From: Faecalibacterium sp. UBA1819
GTDB taxonomy: Bacteria > Bacillota > Clostridia > Oscillospirales > Ruminococcaceae
NCBI GenBank assembly: GCA_002315015.1
Contig: DCEX01000022.1
Location: 71,319-128,489, forward strand
Direction of reading: 5' to 3'
DNA: 57,171 bases
The translations under genes were made by a program, and so were the position numbers. Position 1 is the stretch's first letter. Each line of letters begins with the position of its first letter. The notes beneath the pieces were generated by a model. It was given only the letters and a program-made list of their open reading frames with translations, made no database searches and was not told the DNA's origin. Of this stretch, positions 25,260 to 34,461 are shown piece after piece.

Positions 25260-26135
25260 ATGGGTTATTTTTCTGAATTATCGCAGGAACTGGACCAAGG
25301 CCGAGAGCTTCCGGTTGACACTGCAGCATTTGAGGACGAGGAAACTTTTGATGAACTGCCAGTTCCGCCTTCCGTAGCTCCACAGGGCCAGAACGCCTTT
25401 GAAGTGGATGACGATTTGGACGGAATGGGAAGTGAGCCGGAGAAAATGGCCGAGAAGATTGAGCAGCCCCCGAAAGCTGACGATGCGGGTAAGGCCGCTG
25501 CCGACGAAGAGGACGCCAAACGCCGTGCTGAACATGAGGCAGCGGAAGCAAAGCGCAAAGCTGAATGGGATGCTAAACAGGCGGAAAAGAAAAAGGCGTT
25601 GCAGGAACAGTTGGATCGGTTAGCCGCAATGAGCGACGATGATGTGGTAGCCGCCTCCATGCAGCGGATCAGCAAGGATACAGAAAAGCTGACCCGGCGC
25701 AATATGAAGGAGTGCGTGTCTGAGCTGATCCAGACCCTATGCCTGTCTGACCCCGCCTTTGCCCGCCTGACAATGAACCCGCGTAAGTCGATGCTTCACT
25801 GTTTCCAGTACATCAATCGGAAAGCGTGGGACTACATCCAGGACGAGCTCAAAGCCAATGGCATTCAGCTTGACCGGAACAATCCGGGATATGGCTGTGA
25901 TGTACCAGACGACTTGTGTTACCAGTGGGCAGAAGACTATTTTCGTGATCCGGATGCCAAAGAAGATCAGGAACAGGAGGAAGAGTTTGTTCCAAAGCCC
26001 TATGCCGGAAAGACGGTGACAGGTAGCAAGTCTAAAAAGCCCGAAAAAAAGAAAGCAGAAGCCAAGCCGAAGTCGGCGCCGGAAAAGAAAGCTGCCACGG
26101 ATGGACAAATCTCGCTTTTGGATTTAGCTGGCTGA
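25260..26135 (+). CDS. PcfK-like protein
   Basis: This 291-aa protein has a charged, low-complexity N-terminal half with an Ala/Glu/Lys coiled coil (about 65-125), a conserved middle (about 145-245) and a Lys/Pro-rich tail. The conserved part, with MKECVSELIQTL, MLHCFQYINRKAWDYI and DDLCYQWAEDYFRDPDAKE, matches the PcfK-like family named from conjugative plasmid pCF10. Its exact role is unknown. I chose the ATG at 25260, with AAAGGAGAG 6 bases upstream; the longer upstream frame overlaps the previous gene. It is followed closely by a DUF7666-like gene and pcfJ. Confidence 0.8.
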   Translation: MGYFSELSQELDQGRELPVDTAAFEDEETFDELPVPPSVAPQGQNAFEVDDDLDGMGSEPEKMAEKIEQPPKADDAGKAAADEEDAKRRAEHEAAEAKRKAEWDAKQAEKKKALQEQLDRLAAMSDDDVVAASMQRISKDTEKLTRRNMKECVSELIQTLCLSDPAFARLTMNPRKSMLHCFQYINRKAWDYIQDELKANGIQLDRNNPGYGCDVPDDLCYQWAEDYFRDPDAKEDQEQEEEFVPKPYAGKTVTGSKSKKPEKKKAEAKPKSAPEKKAATDGQISLLDLAG

Positions 26136-26148
26136 AGGAGGAACTTCG

Positions 26149-26697
26149 ATGATTGCATATAAAGGGTTCTGCCCTGGTCTGGTTTGCCGTGGCTATCAGT
26201 TCAAGATGGGGCTGAATGTGACGGAGAAAGCAAACTGCGCCGAGAATGGTTTTCATTGTGCTGAGGATCCTCTGGATTGTTTGCGGTATTACGGTGATAT
26301 AAACCATTCCGAATACTACATTGTCAACGCCGGTGGGGACATCGACGAAGATGCGATTGATTCCAAAATCTCCTGTACAGAATTGACGATTCTGAAAAAG
26401 CTTTCAAAGGAAGAGTTTTTTATGCTTGGGCTGGCTTATATGGTTGACCACCCCAAACGGGCATGGAGCAATCATGTGCAGAAAGATCAGGCGGAGAACA
26501 CTTGGGGCGGCTATGCGATTGTACGTGGTGTTGACCCTATTGCCAAGGGGTGCCGAAAGGGAGATATTCTGGCTTTCGCACAAGAGGACCCAGATACCGG
26601 TACTGTGCAGCAGATCGTAGTAGCGACCATTGATGGAAAAACGCTTCTGCCTGGTGTGTGGTATGGTGCAGATCTTGAAAGAAGGACGGTGAGATAA
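26149..26697 (+). CDS. DUF7666-like protein
   Basis: This 182-aa protein begins MIAYKGF and contains ANCAENGFHCAEDPLDCLRYYG, the Cys/His-rich hallmark of a domain of unknown function (DUF7666) found in phages and conjugative elements. The rest has a short acidic segment and GDILAFAQED near the end. It sits between pcfK and pcfJ, 13 bases after the first and 1 base before the second. No activity is known. Confidence 0.7.
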   Translation: MIAYKGFCPGLVCRGYQFKMGLNVTEKANCAENGFHCAEDPLDCLRYYGDINHSEYYIVNAGGDIDEDAIDSKISCTELTILKKLSKEEFFMLGLAYMVDHPKRAWSNHVQKDQAENTWGGYAIVRGVDPIAKGCRKGDILAFAQEDPDTGTVQQIVVATIDGKTLLPGVWYGADLERRTVR

Positions 26698-26698
26698 A

Positions 26699-28891
26699 TT
26701 GACGAAATCTATGCTCTTAGCGATGCCTGTACTGATGGCATCGCCGGAAATGAAACAGGCAGCCATAGAGGATGTTCCGCAGAAAAAGGTGACCTACTAT
26801 GGTCGTGAGTACACCGAACGTAGGTATTTTACCTATCTAAACTGCCAGGTACAGGATGGAATCTTAAAAGTGGCGTTTTATATGCCGGATTGTCTTCGCC
26901 TGAACGGAGATCAGCCTGTGTATGAGGTGTTTCTGGACAAGAAAAACCGCCAGTTTTTGACCTATGACTATCTGGCAAGAAAATGGCGGGATGCAAAGCT
27001 GGACAGGCTGGAGTGGCCCGGCCGGGAGTATGCTTCGGAATGCTGGATCAGTGAAGAGAACTCCACTATCATTCAAAACTATTTTTCAGGAGAACGTGGT
27101 GGGTATTATGGTATCCTCGACTTTCAAAGGAAAGTGCGCGAGGAACAACTGAACCGGTATCACAAACGAATTACCGACCCATGGGACAACGATCTGGCAC
27201 AGGTTCCGAAGCTTCCTAAAGACTGGGGACGTTGGGCTGACAAAGTGGCTGTTCGGGAGAATTTCATCTTCTATCGCTACAAACGCGGCGGCGCTAAAAC
27301 TGGCTACTGTACTTTCTGCGAAAAGGAAGTTCCCATTGCCGGGCATCCCTACCACAACAAGGAAGGCCGCTGCACCTGTTGCCGGCATCCTATCGTGTTC
27401 AAAGCACTGGGACGCACAGGTTATTTTCAGACAGATAAGCATTATGCTTATCTGATCCAGAGGTGCAAAGATGGATTTGTTATCCGGGAATTCTGGGTAA
27501 ACAGGACCTACAAAAGAAGCACCTTGCCGCACAGTGAACCCTATTGGCACGAATTTCGACGTTCGGTTTATGATCGAAGCGGCGAGATCCGGTCTTATTA
27601 TTGGGGAATGTACTGTCAGCGGGAAGTGCGCTGGATTTCGGGGAGTCCCTGCTATTACAGCTACTCTGGTGAACAACTGGGCTGCGTTTATGGAAAAAGC
27701 CTGCCCTCCCTGGAGAAAAAAGAACTCCGCCGTACTGGACTTGTGGAATGGATACGCCGTCAAAAGGTCACTGATCCCGAGAAATATCTGGCAGTCTGGG
27801 AACGCCTTCCCCAAATGGAGCAAATATGGAAAGCTGGTCTGACACAGCTGACAAAAGAATGCTTCCGATCTTGTGATAGTGTACGGAAGATGGTGCTACA
27901 TCCAGAGGAGCCGAGCTTGATTCGCGCTTTAGGGCTGGATACACAAAAGTTCCAACGTCTGCGCCAAATGAACGGTGGTACGGATGCTCTGGGCTGGATA
28001 CAGCTGGAGAAGAAAACCGGCAAGCCAATTTCTTCTGAATTGCTTCGCTGGTTTCACAAAAGCCACATAAGCGCAAGCGACATTATGTTTATTGTTGACC
28101 GCATGAGCCCTGTACAGGTTTGCAATTACCTGGAAAAGCAGAAAGCACACTTTAACAATAACTGCCGCCAGGTATTGACCACCTGGCAGGACTACCTTGC
28201 TATGGCAGAGCGGTTGCACATTGATACCAGTGACGAGATCATCTACCGTGCCCGCAAACTCCGGCAACGGCATGATGAGCTTGTCATTCAATGTGAAAAG
28301 GGAGACCTTAGACTCCAGGCGAAGGAGATGGAGAAGAAATATCCCCATGTTAATTCCATCTGCAAGGAACTCCAGAAAAAGTATGCATACGCTGATGAAA
28401 CGTACACGGTTACTGCTCCAACAGACATTCTTTCCATCATTACAGAAGGACGGATGCTTCACCATTGTGTTGGCAACGACGGTAGTGGCGAACGATATTA
28501 TGACCGTATTGAACGCCGGGAGAGCTTTATCCTGTTCCTGCGTCGGACCAGCGAACCGGAAGATCCTTACTACACATTGGAGGTGGAACCGGACGGAACT
28601 GTGCGGCAAAAACGGACACTGTTTGATCGTCAGCATGAAGACATTGAACAGGCAACAGAATTTCTTCGTAAATGGCAAGAGGTTGTTGCCAAACGGCTCA
28701 CAGGAAAAGATTTGGAATTGGCTGAACAGAGCCGTGAGCTGCGCAATGAGGAATTTATCCAAATGCAGAAAGATCGTGTAATCATCCATACAGGGCACCT
28801 TGCCGGACAACTGTTGGCGAAGGTACTGTTGGAAGATTTGATGGAAAACAAATCAGTTATGCAGACGCCCAAAATCCCTGCTGCCGCATAA
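26699..28891 (+). CDS. PcfJ-like protein
   Basis: This 730-aa protein matches the PcfJ family by its C-terminal part: ITEGRMLHHCVGN, then ESFILFLRRT, PYYTLEVEPDG and DRQHEDIEQATEFLRKWQ. A Cys-rich zinc-ribbon-like segment lies near residues 200-235 (YCTFCEKEVP and CTCCRHP). The large middle part is helical. PcfJ genes are linked to pcfK in conjugative elements; their function is not established. The TTG start at 26699 is preceded by AGAAAGGACGG. The HHC motif recurs in the unrelated-looking protein at 34458-36923. Confidence 0.82.
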   Translation: MTKSMLLAMPVLMASPEMKQAAIEDVPQKKVTYYGREYTERRYFTYLNCQVQDGILKVAFYMPDCLRLNGDQPVYEVFLDKKNRQFLTYDYLARKWRDAKLDRLEWPGREYASECWISEENSTIIQNYFSGERGGYYGILDFQRKVREEQLNRYHKRITDPWDNDLAQVPKLPKDWGRWADKVAVRENFIFYRYKRGGAKTGYCTFCEKEVPIAGHPYHNKEGRCTCCRHPIVFKALGRTGYFQTDKHYAYLIQRCKDGFVIREFWVNRTYKRSTLPHSEPYWHEFRRSVYDRSGEIRSYYWGMYCQREVRWISGSPCYYSYSGEQLGCVYGKSLPSLEKKELRRTGLVEWIRRQKVTDPEKYLAVWERLPQMEQIWKAGLTQLTKECFRSCDSVRKMVLHPEEPSLIRALGLDTQKFQRLRQMNGGTDALGWIQLEKKTGKPISSELLRWFHKSHISASDIMFIVDRMSPVQVCNYLEKQKAHFNNNCRQVLTTWQDYLAMAERLHIDTSDEIIYRARKLRQRHDELVIQCEKGDLRLQAKEMEKKYPHVNSICKELQKKYAYADETYTVTAPTDILSIITEGRMLHHCVGNDGSGERYYDRIERRESFILFLRRTSEPEDPYYTLEVEPDGTVRQKRTLFDRQHEDIEQATEFLRKWQEVVAKRLTGKDLELAEQSRELRNEEFIQMQKDRVIIHTGHLAGQLLAKVLLEDLMENKSVMQTPKIPAAA

Positions 28892-28903
28892 CAACAGTGT
28901 AAC

Positions 28904-28942
28904 AATGGCCGGGCGTCCTTCAGGGCGTCCGGCCATTCATGT
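28904..28942 (+). terminator. Intercistronic hairpin after pcfJ
   Basis: AATGGCCGG (28904-28912) pairs with CCGGCCATT (28929-28937), with a GGCG-containing loop. There is no T-tract, so it is more likely an mRNA-stability or attenuation element. Confidence 0.45.
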
Positions 28943-28960
28943 ATGAAAGGAGTTTTGACA

Positions 28961-29443
28961 TTGGGTAAGCTGAAATTTGAATACAACATCCGTGGCTACC
29001 GTTATGCTCCGGAAAGCTTTCATATCTACAAAGGACTTCCCGGACAAGAAAAAGCAGAGATTCCTCTGACAAGCGAACAGCGTCAGCAATTGGGGGTTCT
29101 GTATGTGACCCAAGGTGTGAAAAGTGCTGTGGATTATGTGAAACATATCGAGCGGGAGCGAGAGCAGAGATGCCGGAAGTATATGACCTACGGTTTTATG
29201 CTCAAAGATGAACCGCACAGATATGTGTACTGTTCCGATTTGCGTTGCAGAGAAGATGCTCCACTGGCTGTGCGCCTGCATACCTTGCGTTCGTTCCGGG
29301 AGCATCTGGAAGAGAATGAAGGGCGTATCGAGCAGAGCATGGAGTGTGAACTGGACGGGCATTACCGACCTCGTAAAATCCAGAAGAACTATGTAGTGGC
29401 AGATCTCAGCCAGCCCATTGTAGTTTGGCTGCGGATCGTGTGA
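28961..29443 (+). CDS. Hypothetical operon protein
   Basis: This protein of about 160 aa starts at the TTG at 28961, 9 bases after AAAGGAG (an ATG at 28943 overlaps that site and is less likely). It has a basic central helix (VKHIEREREQRCRKYM) and a tail ending in QPIVVWLRIV. No family was recognised. It lies in the operon between pcfJ and ligA. Confidence 0.65.
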   Translation: MGKLKFEYNIRGYRYAPESFHIYKGLPGQEKAEIPLTSEQRQQLGVLYVTQGVKSAVDYVKHIEREREQRCRKYMTYGFMLKDEPHRYVYCSDLRCREDAPLAVRLHTLRSFREHLEENEGRIEQSMECELDGHYRPRKIQKNYVVADLSQPIVVWLRIV

Positions 29444-29455
29444 AGGGAGAAGTCA

Positions 29456-29680
29456 ATGAAACAGCTTGGAAACCTGGCAATCGTCTGTGCCAAGCGCCCC
29501 GATGTACTGATGCAAATTTACAGTGGTACGGTAAGCGTTCATGTAGGAACAGGTCCTGAAAGAGAGACCCTTTCTATTGCATGGGATGATGACGAACTGA
29601 TCCAGCGTACTATACATGAACTGAACTTTGGACGCTATGCTTCCCATAACGGGGAAAAAGCAAAGGAGAACATGGCATGA
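29456..29680 (+). CDS. Hypothetical small operon protein
   Basis: This 74-aa protein looks like a compact alpha/beta fold (LAIVCAKRPDVLMQIYSGTVSVHVG). AAGGGAGAAG precedes its ATG, and its end overlaps the next start by 4 bases (ATGA). No known family. Confidence 0.65.
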   Translation: MKQLGNLAIVCAKRPDVLMQIYSGTVSVHVGTGPERETLSIAWDDDELIQRTIHELNFGRYASHNGEKAKENMA

Positions 29681-29997
29681 TCAAAAACTTGAACCAGCTC
29701 AAACGTGCATTGTGGCCTGGTATGCGCTTGGAGATTATCGACCACTGCCGTCCTGAGTGTATCGGGCAGCTGCGTGAAGTCACATGGGTCAACACCCAGG
29801 GCTTTTACACAAAGGTTGTGAACCAGCCAGACAACAAAATCAATGCCGGGAATAATGGTCGAGGCGCCATACTTTGGTGGGGGCTAGCCCGCACTTGGAC
29901 ATTTGAAAATGATGTGTGCAGTTCCTACCAATCTGGCGGTAATACAAGAGAGAGGTTGATTATGGCATTTCGCGTCATAGAAAAGGAGGATACTTAA
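29677..29997 (+). CDS. Hypothetical small operon protein
   Basis: This 106-aa protein has an SH3-like beta pattern at the start (LWPGMRLEIIDHCRPECIGQLREVTWV) and Trp-rich strands (AILWWGLARTWTFE). It starts in an ATGA overlap with the preceding gene and its last base is shared with the ligA start. No function is known. Confidence 0.65.
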   Translation: MIKNLNQLKRALWPGMRLEIIDHCRPECIGQLREVTWVNTQGFYTKVVNQPDNKINAGNNGRGAILWWGLARTWTFENDVCSSYQSGGNTRERLIMAFRVIEKEDT

Positions 29998-32018
29998 TGG
30001 ATCAGAATCTGATGATGAAGCAGCGGGAATTGACCCGCCGGCTTAACATTTACCGCAACGAGTATTACAACAAGAACAGTCCCAGTATCAGCGACGAGGT
30101 TTATGATCGTCTTTTTGATGAACTCAAAGAGCTTGAAGAACAGACGGGGATACAGCTGGCAAACTCTCCTACAGTTACTGTGGGATATCCTGCGGTAAGC
30201 AAGTTGGAGAAAACCACGCATGAAATCCCGCTGTTGTCACTGGATAAAGTGAAAAACAGTGTGGAGCTGTGTCGCTTTATGGGAGAACACCAGGTAATGT
30301 TTATGCTCAAGCTGGATGGACTTACCATGAAACTGACCTATGAGGGCGGTGAGTTGATTGAGGCTGCCACCCGAGGTGATGGAGATGTGGGAGAAATCGT
30401 TACTCACAATACCCGTGCCATCGGTGGCATCCCTGCCCACATCCAGTACGAAGGCCGGCTGGTGGTCACCGGAGAGGCGTTTATCCGCCCTAGTGATTTC
30501 GAGCAACTGAAAACCACACTGGTGGATGGAAACGGCGAAACCTATAAGAATGGGCGCAATCTGGCGGCTGGCTCAGTACGCCTGCTGGATGCCTCCGTCT
30601 GCATGGGTCGGCGCATCACCTTTATGGCCTTCAATGTGCTGGAAGGATTTGACGAACTGCCTCGGAAATCGGAACGGCTCAAGGCTATTTCCTCACTTGG
30701 CTTTCACCTTTGCAAGTACATGGTCACAAAGCGGACTTGGACACAGGCAGAAACAGAGGATGGTATTAAGCAGCTTCAGAAGTATGCCAAGGACAATGAT
30801 ATTCCCATTGATGGGATTGTTGTGACGTATAACGATGTTGCTTTTTCCAGAAGCTGTGGACGAACTGGTCATCACTATAAAGACGGACTAGCGTTCAAAT
30901 TCGAGGATGAACTTTATAAGACAAAGCTTCGATCCATCGAATGGACTCCTGGACGTACCGGAGAGATTGCGCCGGTCGCAATTTTTGACCCGGTGGAGAT
31001 CGATGGCTGTGAGGTATCCCGTGCTTCGTTGCACAACTTGTCTTTTATTGAAGACATGGAATTGATGCCGGGTAATCATATCTTGGTCAGTAAGCGGAAT
31101 ATGATCATCCCCCATGTGGAAGAAAACATTGACCGCGGGAACTTTGTGATGGATCAGGTGATTCCCCATCAGTGTCCTTGCTGCGGTGAGCCGACACGCA
31201 TCCATGAAACCAAAAGCAAATCAGAAAATGGCGAGGAACGGATTATCAAAACGTTGTTCTGTGACAACGAAGGCTGTGAGACCCGGCGGCTCAAGCAGTT
31301 TGTCCATTTTGTGAGCAAAAAGGCTATGAATATCGAAGGTCTTTCGGAGGCCACGCTGGAAAAACTGATCGGTCGAGGATGGCTTCACAGCTATTTGGAT
31401 ATATACCGACTGGACCAGCACAAAGCTGAAATCATCCGCATGGATGGTTTTGGTGAAAAATCCTGGCAGCGCCTGTGGAATGCCATCCAGCAGAGCCGCA
31501 ACACCACCTTCGAACGGTATGTAATCGCCATGGACATTCCCATGGTGGGCAACACAGCCAGCGGCGCCCTTTGTCGAGAGTTCCACGGAAGTCTGGACGA
31601 GTTCCGGGATGCGGTGTATGGCGGTTATGACTTTAGGCAGCTCCCGGATTTCGGGGACACGCTGCACAAGAACATTCATATATGGTTCAACGATGAAGAG
31701 AATTTCTGTATTTGGGAGGAATTGCAGATGATGATGAACATTCAGAAACCGGTTGACATCGAAACGCAGAGCGTGAATCATGACAATCCCTTTGCTGGAA
31801 AAACGATTGTGGTAACCGGAAAAGTAGAGCCCTATACCCGTGATGGCATGAACAGCCTGATCGCCTCCCTGGGCGCCGTAGCTGGCAGCTCGGTGACCCG
31901 CAAGACCGATTACCTGGTCTGCGGTGAGAAGGCCGGCAGCAAGCTGTCCAAGGCTCAGGAGTTGGGCATTCCGGTACTGACACCGGAAGAATTTTTCCAT
32001 ATGGCCGGCACTGTTTGA
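29997..32018 (+). CDS. ligA: NAD-dependent DNA ligase LigA
   Basis: This 673-aa enzyme seals nicks with NAD. The Ia domain is at the N-terminus; the adenylation domain has the catalytic lysine in FMLKLDGLTMKL. The OB-fold, a Cys4 zinc finger (CPCCGEPT ... CDNEGCET), helix-hairpin-helix repeats (IRMDGFGEKSWQRL) and a C-terminal BRCT domain (AGKTIVVTGKVEPYTRDGMN) follow. Length is normal for LigA. It is an extra copy carried by the element, beside the housekeeping ligase the host must have, and presumably serves replication or repair of element DNA. Confidence 0.95.
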   Translation: MDQNLMMKQRELTRRLNIYRNEYYNKNSPSISDEVYDRLFDELKELEEQTGIQLANSPTVTVGYPAVSKLEKTTHEIPLLSLDKVKNSVELCRFMGEHQVMFMLKLDGLTMKLTYEGGELIEAATRGDGDVGEIVTHNTRAIGGIPAHIQYEGRLVVTGEAFIRPSDFEQLKTTLVDGNGETYKNGRNLAAGSVRLLDASVCMGRRITFMAFNVLEGFDELPRKSERLKAISSLGFHLCKYMVTKRTWTQAETEDGIKQLQKYAKDNDIPIDGIVVTYNDVAFSRSCGRTGHHYKDGLAFKFEDELYKTKLRSIEWTPGRTGEIAPVAIFDPVEIDGCEVSRASLHNLSFIEDMELMPGNHILVSKRNMIIPHVEENIDRGNFVMDQVIPHQCPCCGEPTRIHETKSKSENGEERIIKTLFCDNEGCETRRLKQFVHFVSKKAMNIEGLSEATLEKLIGRGWLHSYLDIYRLDQHKAEIIRMDGFGEKSWQRLWNAIQQSRNTTFERYVIAMDIPMVGNTASGALCREFHGSLDEFRDAVYGGYDFRQLPDFGDTLHKNIHIWFNDEENFCIWEELQMMMNIQKPVDIETQSVNHDNPFAGKTIVVTGKVEPYTRDGMNSLIASLGAVAGSSVTRKTDYLVCGEKAGSKLSKAQELGIPVLTPEEFFHMAGTV

Positions 32019-32046
32019 TGTGCAAGTCCGTTTGAATTTTACAATG

Positions 32047-32086
32047 GGGGAGAGGGGCTATTGTGTCCCTCTCCCCATATTTTTTG
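32047..32086 (+). terminator. Hairpin with T-tract after ligA
   Basis: GGGGAGAGGG (32047-32056) pairs with CCCTCTCCCC (32067-32076), followed by ATATTTTTTG. The next start codon lies 13 bases further, so readthrough would be needed for the downstream genes. Confidence 0.7.
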
Positions 32087-32098
32087 GAGGAACTTCTT

Positions 32099-32326
32099 AT
32101 GGAAAGAAAGTATTTTGTTCCCACCGTAAATCATATCTATCGCAACCGCAATGGAAAAGAGTACTGCTGCACTGATGTTGTAGAAGGTACCTGTTTATCG
32201 GAAACAATAGCCTACTTTACAAGGTTATCTGATGGTTGGAGCCTGGCCGCACATGGCCCACTGGTTTATGAAGATGGGACGATTGAGTGGAACTACTCCA
32301 CTGGCGGACATTGGCCCAGGCAGTAA
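32099..32326 (+). CDS. Hypothetical small protein
   Basis: This 75-aa protein looks beta-rich (YFVPTVNHIYRNRNGKEYCC then GWSLAAHGPLVYEDGTIEW). It starts at an ATG after TTGGAGGA. Similar small proteins are common in Clostridia mobile elements, but no function is known to me. Confidence 0.65.
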   Translation: MERKYFVPTVNHIYRNRNGKEYCCTDVVEGTCLSETIAYFTRLSDGWSLAAHGPLVYEDGTIEWNYSTGGHWPRQ

Positions 32327-32343
32327 TAAAAGGAGGGATCATT

Positions 32344-34461
32344 GTGAATCACGAAATCATACCGTCCTATGGGGTATATCAAAATGCCATTGACTTGACG
32401 CTGTACCATGCGTTTGCCGAACTGGTGGTAGAGACCTCGCAGGATGATAAGGCACGAACCACCTACAGGCAGATCCGTGCAGAGCAGATCTGGCAGCCGG
32501 AATCGGATACCTCTACCTACTTTGAACAGTATGGTCTGCGCTATCCTGGCGAAGTGCTGGAACGGTTTGAGGAAAAGCTGGGAAACAATCTCCGTACCTT
32601 CCGCGCTCTTGCTCTGGCGCTGGGATATACCCGCAGCATCCAGTCAGAAAATATGTTCGTGGGCAGCCAGTACAGAAATTTTATCCAGCAGCTCAGAAAT
32701 AGGGCGCAAAAGGATGTGTACCTCTCCGGGGCGCTCTACCTGCTGGAAACAGATTCGCTGCGGCGCCGCTCTATGCTGGATGAATTGGCTTCATCCGTAT
32801 ATGCCAGAACGGAGGAAGCCCTGTTTGTGCTCTCCCTGTTTGATGACCGGGAGAAAGGATACCATGCCCTGCACGAGCAGTTGGTCCGGCTCTTTCAGAT
32901 GGGCCATACCTTGCCGTTGGAACAGAACTGTGGGGTGTTGGAGTGGTTTGTCCATTTTTATGAGGGGTATGTAAAAAGCTATCGGGGGAAAGCAGACCTG
33001 GTGCTGCGTACACTGATGAAGCTGCCCTATATAAACATGAAACCGGACAGCCGGGAATTTGTTGTACTGCAAAGCGCCGGCTACACAGACAGGGAAATCA
33101 CGGTGGTAAATTCTCTGATGATATGGGCCAACCGGATTCCTGAACGGCTTTCCTCCAACAGCATTCCGGCGGAACGAGTTGCTGCTGCGTGCTGCGAAGT
33201 GCTTCTGAACCAGACCGAGCCTCTGCCCGAGGAATTTTACGAATATGTCGGGTGGCTGCTGGAACGCTACAAGAATTTTTCTATCAAGTATGAGGGATTC
33301 CCAAATTTGTGGCAGGCAATCCAAAACAGGCTTGCCCCATCCACACCGAAGACGATTCTTTGGATGAGAAAGCATATCCGGGAAGAGTTTCCCTACCGCT
33401 TTGATGTGTTTGATCCACAGTATGACATTTTGGCAAAGAATTTGGATCGTAACGCATATATGGAATTGTTTGTAGAACAGTTGCTCTTTTCCAGAGCGGC
33501 AATCCCTCTGAAACGATGGCTTGCCCGGTATCACGAACTGACTGGCGGCGATTTAATGGAATATTTCAACAGATACCATTGCTATGGCGAACGTTTCTTC
33601 GCACTGATGGTAGAAAGGAAAGCAATCGACCTGTGGCAGTTTTTTGAGCAGCATAAAACAGATGGCGCAGACACACGGCCATTGGAACTCATTCGGAAAT
33701 ATGCAGTCGCTGTTTCCAGCTGGCGGTGTTTCCGGTTTGTGAAAAAGCTTCTGGGGCAGTACACATTCTCTGAACTCCATGAGATTTTTGGCCGATGGTT
33801 TCGTTTTCACGAAAGTTTTGTTAAAGACGAAGGCCATTACAGCTCTACTTGTCTCAAAACCAAGATCGCCCGGCCCTTCCTGACTGCGGAGCAGCACCGC
33901 CAGCTTTATGAGTGGGTGGATGCATCTGTATTTCAGGCGGAACCGGAGAAGTACGACGACTTTGTTCTGAGCGCCTTGGAGGCACCGGAAGTCCAACGGC
34001 TGTATGAAAAGTCTACACTGGCCGCTGTGCTGCGTCAGCTGATCAAGCGTGAAAAATGCAACCGCTATCAGGCAGCACGGCTGAAAAAGGTGCTTTACTC
34101 CCGGGCTGAATTGGAAGCCGAGCAAAAAGAAGCAGAAGAACAAGAGAAGGCAGAACGGGAAGCGAAAAGGGCACAACAAGTCATAAATCAAACGGAAAAA
34201 CTTGTCCAGCTTTATGACGGAAGCGCCCGGTCTCTCGTTAAATTCACAAGGGATTACCGTTACAGCACAAGAAGAAAGGAGGCGCTGGATATGGCGTTTG
34301 AGAAACTTTTAGAGTGGCCAGTTGGAAATATCCAGACGCTGCCACCGGAAGACGCGCAATGCTTTTTTGAACTCTGCGGCGAGTTGATTGAACAGGAACC
34401 ACGGCCGCGAAATGAGATCTTAAAAATGATCTGCACTGTCATAGGAGGTGAAGCGGCATGA
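32344..34461 (+). CDS. Large hypothetical helical protein (705 aa)
   Basis: I do not recognise this protein. It starts at a GTG after AAAGGAGGG. It is almost entirely helical, with no membrane segment, suggesting a repeat solenoid. A strongly charged coiled coil occurs near 595-635 (LEAEQKEAEEQEKAEREAKR). Its stop overlaps the start of the 821-aa protein (ATGA), so the two are translationally coupled and may form a complex. Codon use matches the rest of the operon. Confidence 0.7.
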   Translation: MNHEIIPSYGVYQNAIDLTLYHAFAELVVETSQDDKARTTYRQIRAEQIWQPESDTSTYFEQYGLRYPGEVLERFEEKLGNNLRTFRALALALGYTRSIQSENMFVGSQYRNFIQQLRNRAQKDVYLSGALYLLETDSLRRRSMLDELASSVYARTEEALFVLSLFDDREKGYHALHEQLVRLFQMGHTLPLEQNCGVLEWFVHFYEGYVKSYRGKADLVLRTLMKLPYINMKPDSREFVVLQSAGYTDREITVVNSLMIWANRIPERLSSNSIPAERVAAACCEVLLNQTEPLPEEFYEYVGWLLERYKNFSIKYEGFPNLWQAIQNRLAPSTPKTILWMRKHIREEFPYRFDVFDPQYDILAKNLDRNAYMELFVEQLLFSRAAIPLKRWLARYHELTGGDLMEYFNRYHCYGERFFALMVERKAIDLWQFFEQHKTDGADTRPLELIRKYAVAVSSWRCFRFVKKLLGQYTFSELHEIFGRWFRFHESFVKDEGHYSSTCLKTKIARPFLTAEQHRQLYEWVDASVFQAEPEKYDDFVLSALEAPEVQRLYEKSTLAAVLRQLIKREKCNRYQAARLKKVLYSRAELEAEQKEAEEQEKAEREAKRAQQVINQTEKLVQLYDGSARSLVKFTRDYRYSTRRKEALDMAFEKLLEWPVGNIQTLPPEDAQCFFELCGELIEQEPRPRNEILKMICTVIGGEAA

